Source of the DNA: Triticum aestivum
Lineage: Eukaryota; Streptophyta; Magnoliopsida; Poales; Poaceae
DNA length: 64,000 nucleotides
Assembly: GCF_018294505.1 (NCBI RefSeq)
Contig: NC_057795.1
Location: forward strand, 520,815,512-520,879,511
Reading direction: 5' to 3'
The translations under genes were made by a program, and so were the position numbers. Below, one piece after another: positions 35,222-47,458 of the stretch; the stretch's first letter is position 1, and each line of letters starts with the position of its first letter. Below the pieces are notes generated by a model that saw nothing but the letters and a program-made list of their open reading frames with translations, ran no database searches and had not been told where the DNA came from.

Positions 35222-36884
35222 TGATACGTCTCCAACGTATCTATAATTTTTTATTGTTCCATGCTATTATATTATCCATCTTGGGATGTTTTATATGAAT
35301 TTATATGCAATTTTATATGATTTTTGGGACTAACCTATTAATCTAGAGCCCAGTGTCAGTTTCTGTTTTTTCCTTGTTTTTGAATTATACAGAAAAGGAA
35401 TACCAAACACAGTCCAAATGAGCTGAAAATTTATGGTGATTTTTTATGGACCAGAAGAAGCCCCTGAAGCAAAAGAGTTGGGCCAGAAGAGCCACGAGGC
35501 CTCCACAAGGGTGGAGGGCGTGCCCTTCGGTCTTGTGGGCTCCTCGTGGGACCCCCCCTGACTTGTTCTCGACACCAAAAATTCCTATCAATATAGAAAC
35601 CGCTGGAAATAAACCTAGATCAGGAGTTCCGCCGCCGCAAGCCTCTATAGCCACAAAAAACCTCTCGGGACCCTGTTCCGCCACCCTGTCGGAGGGGAAA
35701 TCCATCACCCGTGGCCATTTTCATCATCCTCACGCTCTCCATGACGAGGAGGGAGTAGTTCACCATCGGGGATGAGGGTATGTACCAGTAGCTATGTGTT
35801 TGATCTCTCTCTCTCTCTTTCCCATGTTCTTGATTTGACACAATCTTGATGTACCGCGAGCTATGCTATTATAGTTGGATCATATGATGTTTCTCCCTCT
35901 CTACCTTGTGATGAATTGAGTCTTTTCCTTTGAGGTTTTTTATGTCGGATTGAATCTTTGGATGTGAGAGCACTTGATGTATGACTTGTGATGGGATATC
36001 TGTGGTGACAATGGGATGTTCTATTGATCCACTTGATGTATGTTTTGGTTATCAACTTGCGGATTACCGTGGTGACATTGGGGTAATCTATGCATAGGGG
36101 TTGATGCATGTTTTCATATTCCTTTCTCCTGTAGATATCTCGGGATGCTCATGAAGTTCTTTGTGTTAGATTGAATATTATGAATCTGAAGTTGTTTGAT
36201 GCATATTGCATAATTTAACCACAAATACTTGTGGTGACATTGGAGTATCTAGCTGACATTAGGGTTGAATGACGTGTGTCATATGGTGTTATTTTACTAC
36301 AAACTCTAGGGCTGTTTGTGACACTTATATGAATAGCTCAATGGATCGATCGGAAAGAATAACTTTGAGGTGATTTCGTAACCTACAAGCAATTTCATCT
36401 TATGTTCTCCGTGATAGGAACTTTGGAGTGATTCTTCGTCGTATGTTGAGGGATTGTTATATGATATAATTATGTTATCATTGTTGAAAGAACTTGCACT
36501 AGTGAAAGTATGAACCCTAGGCCTTATTTCCAAGCATTGCAATACCGTTTTTACTCACTTTTCTTACTAGTCACCTTGCTGTTTTTATATTTTCAGTTTA
36601 CAAAAAACTATATCTACCATCCATATTGCACTTGTATCACCATCTCTTCGCCGAACTAGTGCACCTATACAATTTACCATTGTATTGGGTGTGTTGGGGA
36701 CACAAGAGACTCTTTGTTATTTGGTTGCAGGGTTGTTTGAGAGAGGCCATCTTCATCCTACGCCTCCCACAGATTGATAAACTTTAGGTCATTCACTTGA
36801 GGGAAATTTGTTACTGTCGTACAAAACTCTGCGCTTGGAGGCCCAACATGAGACTACAAGAAGAAGGTTGCATAGTAGACATCA
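35222..36884 (+). repeat. 5' LTR of the Sabrina-like element (1663 bp)
   Basis: It starts TGATACGTCTCCAACGTATC and ends GTAGACATCA, giving TG..CA termini. It cuts copia coding sequence at 35221/35222. The sequence after it is primer-binding-site-like. Partial similarity to 28415-29490. Confidence 0.88.
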
Positions 36885-36894
36885 AGCTATTTTC

Positions 36895-36912
36895 TGGTGT
36901 CGTTGTTGGGGA
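36895..36912 (+). other. Degenerate tRNA-Asp type primer binding site
   Basis: TGGTGTCGTTGTTGGGGA differs from the Athila-type TGGCGCCGTTGCCGGGGA only by C-to-T changes (four positions). A second, better kept but partial copy (GCGCCATTGCCGGGGA) lies at 36959-36974, within a short duplication of the LTR-proximal sequence. Confidence 0.65.
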
Positions 36913-37071
36913 GGCTAGGTAAGTGGCACTCACATCCCGTCAACGAAGCTCTTTTCTAGCGCCATTGCCGGGGAGGTTAGTGCTTGCAAGTATATCTTTA
37001 GATCTTGCAATCGAATCTTTTAGTTTCTTGTTTTATCACTAGTTTAGTCTATAAAAGAAAACTACAAAAAA

Positions 37072-37860
37072 ATGGAATTGAGGTTGCCTCATATGCTTCA
37101 TCTTTTTAATGTCTTTCGTGAAAATGATGGAAAGGAAAATTGCGCTCAAGTGTTAGAAGAAGAAGTCTATAAAATGTTTGGCATAAAATCTTTGTATGAT
37201 GAGCATGATTGCAATATTGTTAGTATAGATTCTTTGAATATACATGATGCTACTTATATGCAAAGCCACAAGCTTGGGGATGCTATGTTTGATGAATATG
37301 ATATTTTTAGTTCCCCAAGTTTTGATGAGAATATTTATTATGATGAAAACATGCCTCCTATTTATGATGATTATATTGATGAAAGTGGGTTTGGAAGAGT
37401 GACAACTTTAGGAAGTAATGATCCCACTATTTTGGAGGGTGTTGAATCTTATTTTGATAATTATGAAAGTGGATTTGGAGAGGTCATGACTTTATTTAGT
37501 GATGAATCCACTATTTTGGAATAGTTTCCAATTGATTATGAGAACAAAGTTGCTATCTATGATGATTATTGTGATGATGTGTATGCTATAAAGAATAATG
37601 ATAACCATGAAACTTGTCACCATGATTTTTATTTTCAATTGGATTATGTATCTTATGATAGTTATATTGTTGAATTCATTCATGATGCTACTGAAAATTA
37701 TTATGAGAGAGGAACATATGCTTTTACATATAGCAGTAATATCAAGTTTCCTCTCTATGTGCTTAAAGTTTTTAAGTTATGCTTGCTTCGCCTTCCTATG
37801 CTAGTTGATTCTTGTTCCCATAAATTGTTTGCTCACAAAATCCATATGAATAGGAAGTGA
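37072..37860 (+). pseudogene. Acidic non-gag ORF of the Sabrina-like element, one internal stop
   Basis: The ATG at 37072 opens a frame of 262 codons to TGA at 37858, interrupted only by TAG at 37522. The product is rich in Asp, Glu and Tyr. It has an internal repeat, ESGFGRVTTLGSNDPTILE and then ESGFGEVMTLFSDESTILE, about 35 residues apart. The C-terminal end is hydrophobic (FPLYVLKVFKLCLLRLPMLV). It has none of the gag, protease or RT motifs. I do not know its role; the same protein type recurs in Triticeae repeats as far as I remember. Confidence 0.65.
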
Positions 37861-38585
37861 ATTAGACTTAAATGTGCTAGTCATATTCTTCATGATGCTC
37901 TCTTTGTGTTTCAATTCTTATCTTTTATGTGAGCATCATTGACATCATCATGCCTAGCTAAAAAGGCATTACAGAAAAACACTTGTTGGGAGACAACCCA
38001 ATGTTTCTAGCTACTGTCTTTTGTGTGTTCACATGGTTATGCTACTGTATTAATCATGTTTTATAGCTTTTGTTTCAATAAAGTACCAAGTAAAGCCTTT
38101 GGGATAGTGTGGATCATAGTTGACTTGATTCTGTGCAAAAACAAAACTTTTGCTCCCAGTCCAGGAATTTTGAAAATTCACTGGAACGTGATTTTGATAT
38201 GAATTTTTTACAAAAGATTGATATACAAATTTCCCAGGTTTTCCTAATTTTTCAGAATTTTTGGAGTTACAGAGGTATGCAAAGTTTCCAGATTACTACA
38301 GATTGTTCTGTTTTAAACAGATTCTATTTTCTATGTGTTGTTTGCTTATTTTGATGAATCTATGAGTAGTATAGGAGGGTATGAACCATGGATAAGTTTG
38401 AATATAGTAGATATAACACCAATATGAATTTAGAATGAGTTCACAACAGTACCTAAGTGGCGATTTATTTTTTTATACTAACGGAGATCATAAAATTTTC
38501 TGTTAAGTTTTGTGTTGTGAAGTTTTCAAGTTTTGGGTAAAGTTTCTAAGGACTATGGAATAAGGAGTGGCAAGAGCCTAAACTT

Positions 38586-38609
38586 GGGGATGCCCCAGAA
38601 GGCATCCCC
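38586..38609. repeat. Hairpin repeat GGGGATGCC / GGCATCCCC (first)
   Basis: A perfect 9-bp inverted repeat with a 6-base loop, preceded by AACTT. The same design recurs at 39260-39279 and, imperfectly, at 39318-39339. Confidence 0.8.
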
Positions 38610-39259
38610 TCTTCTTCATCCATCGGTAAAATTACATGAGGCTATATTTTTATTCACCACATGATATGCGTTTTGCTTGAAGCGTCATTTTATTTTGTTT
38701 ATATTTGCTTGCTGTTATTCATAGACATGTTTTATATCTTTTAGTTCAATAAAAAGGTCAAGTATAGCCTTTACCATGCTTATTTTACAAGTCTTTATGT
38801 TGCTGTTTGAAAACAGAAAGTTTGCTGTTATGTTTTGAATATTGGTGAATAGTTAGAACATGATAAAATCTTGAAATGTTTACACAGTAAGGTACGACAA
38901 ATTTTCTATAGTGTGGTAATTTCTCAGAATTTTTGAAGTTAGGGAAGTATGATTCCTCTTGCATTCTTTACAGACTATCCTGTTTAGACAGATTGCTGTT
39001 ATGTTTGCATTGTTTGCATATGTTTGCTTGTTTAATAATTCTATTTGAGGATGGGAGTATTAAATATGCAGAGGCATTTAGTGGGAAATATCAAATAATA
39101 ATTTTAGTGATTTTCTACAGTAGAGAATGATAAGGTTATTGCGTTGATTTATACTAACTTATCTCACGAGTTCTTGTTGAGTTTTGTGTGGGCGATGTTT
39201 TTAAGATTTAGGGAAATCGTGATATAAAAGGAATTAAGGAGACACAAAAGATCAAGCTT

Positions 39260-39279
39260 GGGGATGCCCAAGGCATCCC
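39260..39279. repeat. Hairpin repeat GGGATGCC / GGCATCCC (second)
   Basis: An inverted repeat with a 3-base loop, preceded by AAGCTT. A related AAGCTTGGGGATGC also occurs inside the ORF at 37269-37282. Confidence 0.75.
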
Positions 39280-41318
39280 TAATTAATATTTCAATAAGTC
39301 TCAAGCATCTAAACTTGGGGATTCCCCGGTTGGCATCCCACCTTTGTTCTTCAACAACTATCATTCAATTTTGGTTGAGCCTAAGTTTTTGCTTCTTCAC
39401 ATGATATATGCTATCCTTGCAATGTCATTTTATTTTGTTTTGCTTGCTGTTTGAATAATATCCCAAGATCTGAAATTCTTAAATGTTAGAGAGTCTTCAC
39501 ATAGTTGCATAACTATTCGATTACTCGTTGATCTTCACTTATATCTTTTGGTGTAGTTTGTCATTTGCTCTAGTGCTTCACTCATATATTTTTAGAGTTT
39601 GACGGTGGTTTTCTTTTGAAAAAATTGATGAACTCCCATGCTTCTCTTATATTATTTTGAGAGTCTCTAAACAACATGGCAATTTTCTTAGGTTGTGAAT
39701 TTAGTCCTAATATGATGGGCATCCAAGAGGGATATACTACAAACTTTCATATAAAGTGCGTTGAATACTATGAGAAGTTTGATTCCTTGCATATTATTTT
39801 TAGATATGAGGATGGTGATATTAGAGTCATGCTAGTGATTAATTGTGGATTGTAGAAATACTTGTGTTGAAGTTTGTGATTCCCGTAGCATGCACGTATG
39901 GTGAACCGTTATGTGATGAAGTCGGAGCATGATTTATTTATTGATTGTCTTCCTTATGAGTGGCGGTCGGGGACGAGCGACATCCTTTTCCTACCAATCT
40001 ATCCCCCTAGGAGCATGTGCGCAGTACTTCGTTTTGATAACTAATAGATTTTTGCTATAAGTATGTGAGTCATTTATGACTAATGTTCAGTCCATGGATT
40101 ATACGCACTCTCACCCTTCCACAATTGCTAGCCTCTCTAATACCGCGCAACTGTCACCGGTACCATACACCCACCATATACCTTTCTCAAAACAGCCACC
40201 ATACCTACCTATTATGGCATTTCCATAGCCATTCCGAGATATATTGCCATGCAAATTTCCATCGTTCCGTTTATTTTGACATGCTTCATCATTGTCATAT
40301 TGCTTTGCATGATCATGTAGTTGACATCGTATTTGTGGCAAAGCCACCGTTCATAATTCTTTCATACATGTCACTCTTGATTCATTGCACATCCCGATAC
40401 ATCGCTAGAGGCACTCATATAGAGTCATATTTTGTTCTGAGTATCGAGTTGTAATTCTTGAGTTGTAAGTAAATAAAAGTGTGATGATCTTCATTATTAG
40501 AGCATTGTCCCAGTGAGGAAAGGATGATGGATACTATGATTCCCCCACAAGTTGGGATGAGACTCCGGACAAAAAATAAAAATAAAATAAAAAAGAGGCA
40601 GAGAGAGAGAGAGAGAGAGAGCCCAAAAAAAGAAAAATAATAATGAGAGAAAAGAGAGAAGGGGAATGCTACTATCCTTTTACCACACTTGTGCTTCAAA
40701 GGAGCACCATGCTCTTCATGATAGAGATTCTCCTATGTTGTCACTTTCATATACCAGTGGGAATTTTTCATTATAGAACTTGGCTTGTATATTCCAATGA
40801 TGGGCTTCCTCAAATTGCCCTAAGTCGTCGTGAGCAAGCGAGTTGGATGCACACCCACTTAGTTTCTTTTTGAGATTTCATAAACTTATAGCTCTAGTGC
40901 ATCCATTGCATGGCAATCCCTACTCACTCACATTAATATCTATTGATGGGCATCTCCATAGCCAGTTGATACGCCTAGTTGATGTGAGACTATCTCCTTC
41001 CTTTTGCACTACAAAAAAAGACACATCCGTGACATTTTGGGCCGAACGAAAAAAATTATGTCATACATATGACACTTCTATGACGATAATTGTGACAAAA
41101 CCCGGTATCATCATAGATGTGGTGGGCTCCTACTTCTATGACAAAAAATCATGACAGAAAATGGGCTTTTCGTCCTGGACGGGCGGTTCGGTGGAGTAGC
41201 GCGCGGTGGAGGCTGGATGAACAGGAGCCCGTGGAGGCTGGAGGAGGTTGACGGTAGCCCGTGGAGGCTGGAGGAGGTCGCCGGTGGAGATGAACTGTAT
41301 CCCGTGGAGTCCCGTTTT

Positions 41319-41622
41319 TGGTACGCTACACCCCTCCCGGTGAACAGGACCCCCGTTTCAACCGTAGCGCTCCAACACAAGTTTGTTTTGTCCATTTTGC
41401 GGTACGCCACACCCCTCCGATCAACATGACCCCCGTTTCGACCGTAGGAGGCCCGTTTCGTCCATTTTACGGTACGCCACACCCCTCCCGATCAACATGA
41501 CCCCCGTTTCGACCGTAGGAGGTCTGTTTCCTCCGTTTTGCGGTACACCAGACCCCTCCCGATGAACAGGATCCTATTTCGAACGTGGCCGGTCAAACAC
41601 AAGGCCGTTTCCTCCGTTCTGC
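41319..41622. repeat. Tandem array, about 70-82 bp units, four copies
   Basis: Units start GGTACGC(C/T)ACACCCCTCC and contain GACCCCCGTTTCGACCGTAG. Starts are near 41320, 41401, 41471 and 41542. The middle two are almost identical. Confidence 0.85.
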
Positions 41623-41689
41623 GATACTCCAGGCCTCGTTTCTATCGCCTATTCCGTCCAAGCCCTCCTGATGAACACGACGACGCATT

Positions 41690-41800
41690 CCGTTCCGACC
41701 CAGCCGGTTGGCTCCCACGCGTTCCGTTGCCTCCCGATGAACATGACGCATTTCGTTGCCTCCCCATGAACATGACGCATTCCGTTGCCTCCCCATGAAC
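41690..41800. repeat. Tandem array of about 29-bp units
   Basis: Units read CGTTGCCTCCCCATGAACA followed by TGACGCATTC. About three to four copies are visible. Confidence 0.8.
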
Positions 41801-41964
41801 ACGACAATGACGCTGATTCTCCGTTCTGACCCAGCCATGTACACGAGCCCTGGCCGTACGTATGCGCGAGTAGGCGTTCGAGACCCCGCCCGTATGTACA
41901 CATACGTGGCCGTATTTTCTTTCTTGCACCTTGGCCGATGTACATACGTGTACATGCTACGTGC

Positions 41965-42036
41965 GCGCCTCTACTATGACACATGCACGCCTCTACTACG
42001 ACACGTGCGCACCTTTACTACGACACGTGCGTGCCT
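41965..42036. repeat. Tandem array, roughly 25-bp units
   Basis: Units of the form CCTCTACTACGACACGTGCG, three to four copies with small changes. Confidence 0.8.
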
Positions 42037-42121
42037 CTACACCCACCAATATGTACGTACACGTTCGCGACCAGAATGACAACGCTACGTACGCTTCGAC
42101 CAGGTGGGTCCCGACTGTCAG

Positions 42122-42360
42122 GCACTTCCTTGCGTGCGAAGATGTAGCTGGTGGGTCCCAGCAGTCAGGGGGGCGAATCGTTTTGTTTTTTTTTGCCCGG
42201 ACGCACTTCCTTGCTTGCGAAGGTGTAGCTGGTGGGTCCCAGCAGTCAGGGGGGCAAATTGTTTTGTTTTTTTGCCCGGACGCACTTCCTTGCGTGCGAA
42301 GGTGTAGTTGGTGGGTCCCAGCAGTCAGAGGGAAACATTTTTTTTGCGAAATACAGTGGC
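42122..42360. repeat. Tandem array of about 80-bp units, three copies
   Basis: Units start GCACTTCCTTGC at 42122, 42203 and 42282. They carry GCTGGTGGGTCCCAGCAGTC and then a T-run with GCCCGGAC. More diverged units recur at 42421 and 43010-43140. Confidence 0.88.
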
Positions 42361-43583
42361 CCGTCTGGTGGGTCCCTGCTGTCAGGTGGAGGAATAATTA
42401 TTTTTTCGCGTAATAAGGAGGCACTTCCTTGCGGCTGCCGTGGACCCAGCTGTCAGCCTTGCCATGTACAGTACTCTTCTGATGGAAGTCGGTCGTTGAC
42501 CACATTGACCACGCCGCGCTGAGAGCACCACGGCGGTGGACGACGGTGAGGCCTAGGAAGGGACGACACGGATCCGGGGAAGACGCAGCAGTGGATGCCC
42601 ACGCGAAGAGGAGTACGAGGGTTCACTGGTACGGCTGCGGTGTGAGGCTGCCGTTGCCATAGAATAACAGGGGGTGTGGGTGAGTAGAGGGATGGCCTGG
42701 CCAGCGGTGGGAGTAGTAGGGGGCGGTGAGGCCTCTGCGGCATCACAGCCGGCCACGGGAGGCAGGAGCATGCGGCACGACCGACGCTGCTTTGGGCGGC
42801 TGGAGCACGAAGACCAGAGGTTGAAGAAGCACTACGGCCGTTGGATGGACATCGTACGGTCACTGGAGCTAGAATCGTTCATATTGACTAAGTTGACAAA
42901 GCCCTCCGTCCCCGTAAACTTAGTAGGCCCACAAGTCAGCCTCCCACCAAGGTGAGTCCCAGCTAGCAGGGGGAGTATTCATTTTTTTGTGTGTAATAAG
43001 GAGGCATTTCCGGTGGGTTCGAGCTGACAGCGGGGGGAACATTTTTTCATGAATTACAGAGGCCCTTCCAGTGGGTCCCAGCTATCACATGGAGGAATCA
43101 TTATTTTGCGCGTAATAAGGAGGCATTTCCCTGTGTGGGCCCCTACTGTCAGCCTCTTCCGATGGCTGTTGTTTGTTGACCATGTTGACCTTGCCGTTGT
43201 GTGTTGACTAAGTTGACAAAGCCTTGCGTATGCGTCAAAAAAATTTTAGGGCAGCGTCATCGTGAACCTAGTAGGCCGAGAAGTCAGCCTCCAAATCCGT
43301 GGAAAACAACATACATCCCATTAGCCATTATTTTCAATAATTTACAGCCCATTTGCTAATTCTTAAGGATATTTGAAGCCCATATTCTTTTTATTAGCAT
43401 TACAGACCATATATTCTGGGCACTGCTAAAAAATCAACAAAATTTTGCATATTTCGGTGGGGTCCGAACTCATTTAATCATGAAATTACGAGTCACGTTA
43501 AAAATAATTTTCAAAAAATTATATCAAAATAAAATTAAAAAAATAATTCTCCGCAAAAAAATGAATGAAATTTAGAATCTTAA

Positions 43584-43640
43584 CTAGCAAGATGCCCGTT
43601 CGTTGCACGGAACATGAAGATGCATTTGTATGAGTAGTTT
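43584..43640 (-). mobile_element. Helitron 3' end on the minus strand
   Basis: The minus strand reads CCGTGCAACGAACGGGCATC then TTGCTAG at 43584, followed by T. This is the usual grass Helitron terminus with its hairpin. The 5' end on the right was not located, so the extent is unknown. Confidence 0.55.
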
Positions 43641-44519
43641 ATCTTGTGGGAGAAAAGATGATATTTTAATGTAATTGCTAGTTGGCTTTGGTTTTTATAA
43701 GAGTAGAGAGTAGAGAAATCCTGAAAAAAATCATATTTTAATGCAATTGCCGGTTGGCTTTGGTTTAAAAATTTACAGCCCATTTCTTACAACTAATAGC
43801 CCGCTCTGGGGAAGCCCATTTCTTACTACTTACATCCCTCCTCGTCTTGAAAGATTTGCAGCCCAACAGGGCTGAGAAAAGCAAGTAGTCCTCGGTTTTG
43901 GTATTCTAAAAAAAGAACTGGGCTAGCCAATTTCAGAAAGAAAAAATATATCAACTGGGCTCGTCATGTGCTTAATGAAAGTGTAAGCGTGGGCTAGACG
44001 GGCCATAGCCCCCGCACATCGCACAGTTGAGCTCCGTATCTGAAACTGAAAAACAACTGGGCGAGCTGCTGGGTCCCTGGTGTTATCCGCTTGTTGTGTA
44101 ATTTTCTCGTTTATGGACTACATTGACAATGGCGTGGAACCTAGTTGTCAAACAATTAGGAGGAAGTATTTTTTTGGCTTGTAATAACGAGGCACCTGCT
44201 TGCAAAATGCAATGAACCTGGTGGGTCCCTACTGTCAGCCTCTCCACGTACAGTCATCTCCTGATTCCTCTTGGTTGTTGACCATGTTGACAACGCCAGA
44301 CGGTGGCGGGGACAGCGAGCGAACCAAGGCGGAGAATGACGGCAAGGCCTCGGACGGGAACGAACAACAGCCATGGAAGATGCGGCAGTGTAGTGGCAGG
44401 TGGAGGGGAGTACGAGGGCAACAACATGCAAGTCAATCATACAAATGGTACAAAAAGCACAAGGATTAATTGTTCATCAAATTTTTAGACAAAACCCAGA
44501 TTGAACATGACAATAACAT

Positions 44520-46251
44520 CTAACCCAACCACTCTTTTTTGCAGTCACAAACAAATGGATCCGTCTGATCCATAAAATCAACATCCTGTGCAAAAAAATT
44601 TATTTCAGGATGTCTACAACTTATTGTAAATAGAAGCCGAGCATGTTTAGAAGCCCATTTGTCCACCTGAAACTTCTTTTTATGTTGTTCAACATGTTCG
44701 TCCGTGAGAAATCTCTTACTGTAAAAATTAAGCCTCATGGACAATAGTAACCTCGCATTCAACAGGAAGAATGTGACAAAGCTTCCGTTTGCCTGGTTGG
44801 ATGCATATCGTCCCATCATTATTGTCCTCAAACGAATGTCATGAGAACTGAGAAAATCCTTGTGCTTATTACGCCAATGATTGGTTATATGTTTTTCTCC
44901 ATGTAGTTCTGCCTAAGTAGACATGAAGATTGAAAACAGTTATGGTCTAAAAAAAGAGTATGTCGAAAGAACGACAACTGAACAGTTAATTCTAGTACAA
45001 TATATACGGGCTTTCAATGTGCATGAAATCATCACCTCTATGTATAAATTCTCTAGAGATCAAAAGCATCGCAGCAAGCCAATAATTATGTCCAGATCAA
45101 AACTATACATTCTAATATATATGATCTTGACAGAATCCAGCAGCATTGATAGGCTATCAATGGATGAACTCTTCATTGAGCATATAACATAATATTAGTA
45201 CCCAAAGTGTACTCCAAGATGATATAAAACTTATGCGCACAAATGAAAAATGCAGCATATGATTACAAATGTGTAGATGATAATATACGGTACCTGGAAA
45301 AGTGAGGAGCCAACCACCAACTCCTTGTGATTATTAAATGGGTCACGAATTACACCCAAGGTCTCCAGTTTGGGCGCAGAGACGACAGTTATTTCTGAAG
45401 GTGCATAACAATTATGAAGGAGCAACCTTTCAAGTGAAGGGGCATCTTCGATGATGAGCTGCTGTCCTTTAAAACAAATTCCAATGCTTTTAAGGTGAGG
45501 CGACTTTATTGGGAGACAACTGATATCGGTTTCTATTCCCAAAACAATCAGCAAGTGCTCCAGGGTAGGGCAACTGGAGTGGATGATGTTGTGCAGTGAG
45601 GCCTCCGACAGATAAACCACCACAAGCGAAAGTTTTTTTAGCAGTGGGAGTCGAAGCATTTGTACCAGATCGTCTGGTAGATGGCAACGGGCGAAGGTGG
45701 CGGTGTGGAGAGAGAGGAGGAAAACCGCGAGATGGACAATGGCGGTGTGGGAACGAATTCTTGGTATGTTCGTGGTATGAAACTTTCGTGGTAATGGTAG
45801 AACTCAAACTACTGGAGTTTTCCGAATTCAGGGGATGTCAGCCAAGCATCCACCTTGCCGGGTATGGACAGCAGGTAGCTTGTCGGGATGCAGAGGCATT
45901 GAATGGGGCCCTGCTGGTGAGAAGAGACGATGGCCCTGAGGAGATCAAATTCAGGAAGGACAGATATCTGACGACAGTCGAGATTGAGGGGCGCGGTGCG
46001 CCATAGAGGGCGCAATCGAGTTGAGAGGACTTGTGTGTGGCAACAATCTTTGGTGGGGAGAAGCGAGATGATCTCCTCAAGGATGATGCCCGGGAGATCA
46101 CTGATGCGGTCCACCCGAGATTCAACCAGTTCCTTAGATCCGGGTGGGGAGGCTCGCCGCTTCTCCCTACGCTACCGGGTGCGGGATCTACAACCGGCAT
46201 CGTCGCTGGCGGGAGCCTCATCTTCTTGTCGCTGGGGCCAGCCGACTCCAT
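44520..46251 (-). pseudogene. F-box / LRR protein gene, broken
   Basis: ATG at 46251. The N-terminus (MESAGPSDKKMRLPP) is typical of grass F-box/LRR proteins, but the F-box (DRISDLPGIILEEIISLLP) lies in another frame, so one indel sits near 46135-46165. The F-box frame ends at TAG 45811-45809, after which the match resumes. A second shift near 45700 leads to LRR sequence (45659-45294: LPLLKKLSLVVVYLSEASLH, LIIEDAPSLERLLL). A GT donor follows at 45293. The last exon (about 44910-44520) has the C-terminal domain of this family (DIRLRTIMMGRY, FFLLNARLLLSMRL). A middle exon was not found. Intact relatives act as substrate receptors of SCF ubiquitin ligases; this copy should not. Confidence 0.82.
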
Positions 46252-47376
46252 TTTCCTTGTGGGTGTCACACCGAGCTCACGGGTTTGAGCAGGGTAGCCA
46301 GAGACGAGCCTAGTGGCAGTGCGAGTGGGGAAGAAGGAGGGCTGGGGATTTCTGTAGGATTGGAAGAAGAGGAGCAGGCGTTTTCTGTATGAGTGAGGAA
46401 GAAGGTGAGCGGGGTTTTCCGGCCGAGTGAGGAAGATTGGGGCGCGGGGGGAATTGGGGGGGGGAGACGGAAGCGGGAGAGCGAGCTGTTCGTGTTTATA
46501 AGGCCCACTGCACTAACTACTCGCCTTTTCCCAAGAACCGCTCTCTTCTTTTGCATTGCTACATTGGAGCTGGCGCATGGACTTGGCTGACTGGCCATGC
46601 ATGCAAGATGCATGTGCCCGCCGGCCACTGCATGCGCCTGGTTTGTTACTAGGCCTATTTAATAGGGTGGTTATGGAGTAAATTAAGGAGATTTATTTTC
46701 TCTGTGTGCATCCACCAAATTAGAGGATGCAGTACTGGATGCAGACACTCGCATTAAACTAACATTCAGAAGAACAAAAGTTCAGCATGTCTATGCATCT
46801 CAATGATTCACCATACTATAACCAATACAAAGCTGTGAGAAGGTGTGGAAATAAAGAAAATCGGTCGATGCTTCTCTGAGCAAAGGGCCTCCCTGCACAC
46901 GCATTAATTTCCTAGGCATGCTTGTTTCTTCTCAATGTTGCGAGCACTTTGAGCATGTTGGCAACTCCACAGCTAGCTAGCTGCCTCATCTTGCAATTAA
47001 TGCTGACACATTTGCAGCAAACACATGAGGCAATAGAGATGACTCAACATGGGTCCATATTGTGCAGTTCCCATGAAATCATATTCATTGTCCTGAATCT
47101 GAAAAAGATAGGAAAACACTAGCTATACTTAAACGGTGTTGCAAAACAGTAGCACATATCAATAGCTCGGCATGACAAAACACGATCATCTGGACGAAGG
47201 GGATACTGACCTGCCTGAGGAATATTATATATAATTTCATAAGTCCTTGGTTGATTTCCACCTTCGGCTGCACTGCTTGTTTGCTCCTCCACACATGATA
47301 GGATCGTTCCGCACTGCATTCAACAAGTCAACGTATGAATAAGCTAATTTCATCTTGCGGTGGTCATTGTACCTAG
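46252..47376. other. Upstream flank of the F-box pseudogene, no gene seen
   Basis: GC-rich to about 46500 (former promoter and 5' UTR), then AT-rich. A stretch near 46790-46870 (GCATCTCAATG, GTGAGAAGGTGT.AAATAAA) recurs loosely at 55520-55600, suggesting shared flanks of related gene copies or a small repeat. Confidence 0.4.
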
Positions 47377-47458
47377 TTACGAATGTAGGAATACCTGGAG
47401 CACCATGAGGTTAGCTGACAGCGGGTAGATGCAACCATATAAATTTTGTGCGGTGCTA

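Larger units (their letters stand above)
35222..41006 (+). mobile_element. Athila/Sabrina-like gypsy element without pol, 3' end missing
   Basis: 5' LTR 35222-36884, degenerate primer binding site, one acidic ORF (37072-37860), then about 3.1 kb without gag-pol but with hairpin repeats. It is inserted in copia pol. To the right it is replaced at 41007 by a CACTA end, and no 3' LTR follows. The absence of pol fits the non-autonomous Sabrina family as I remember it. Confidence 0.8.
37861..41006 (+). other. Non-coding interior of the Sabrina-like element
   Basis: AT-rich with no supported gene. It contains the GGGGATGCC..GGCATCCCC hairpins and a (GA)n microsatellite at 40601-40621. Two blocks (38050-38560 and 38740-39240) resemble each other loosely (TTTTATAGCTTTTGTTTCAA with TTTTATATCTTTTAGTTCAA, and similar CAGATT..TGTT words), pointing to old internal duplication. 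Confidence 0.6.
41007..44450 (+). mobile_element. CACTA transposon, left end and repeat-rich interior
   Basis: CACTACAAAAAAAGACACAT at 41007 is a typical CACTA terminus, with ttg before it as a possible 3-bp target copy. Internal GTGACATTTTGGGC and repeated TATGACA words near 41040-41160 are subterminal repeats. Several tandem arrays follow (41319-42360), then diverged modules at 42440, 43000 and 44220 sharing GTGGGTCCC.GC.GTCAG and GTTGACCA..TTGAC. No transposase frame and no matching right end (GTAGTG) were found. The right boundary is my estimate. Confidence 0.65.

Noticed and set aside
44386..44397. GTAGTG as the right end of the CACTA element
   Set aside because: It lacks the inverted match to the left terminus (no T-run and no ATGTGTC beside it).
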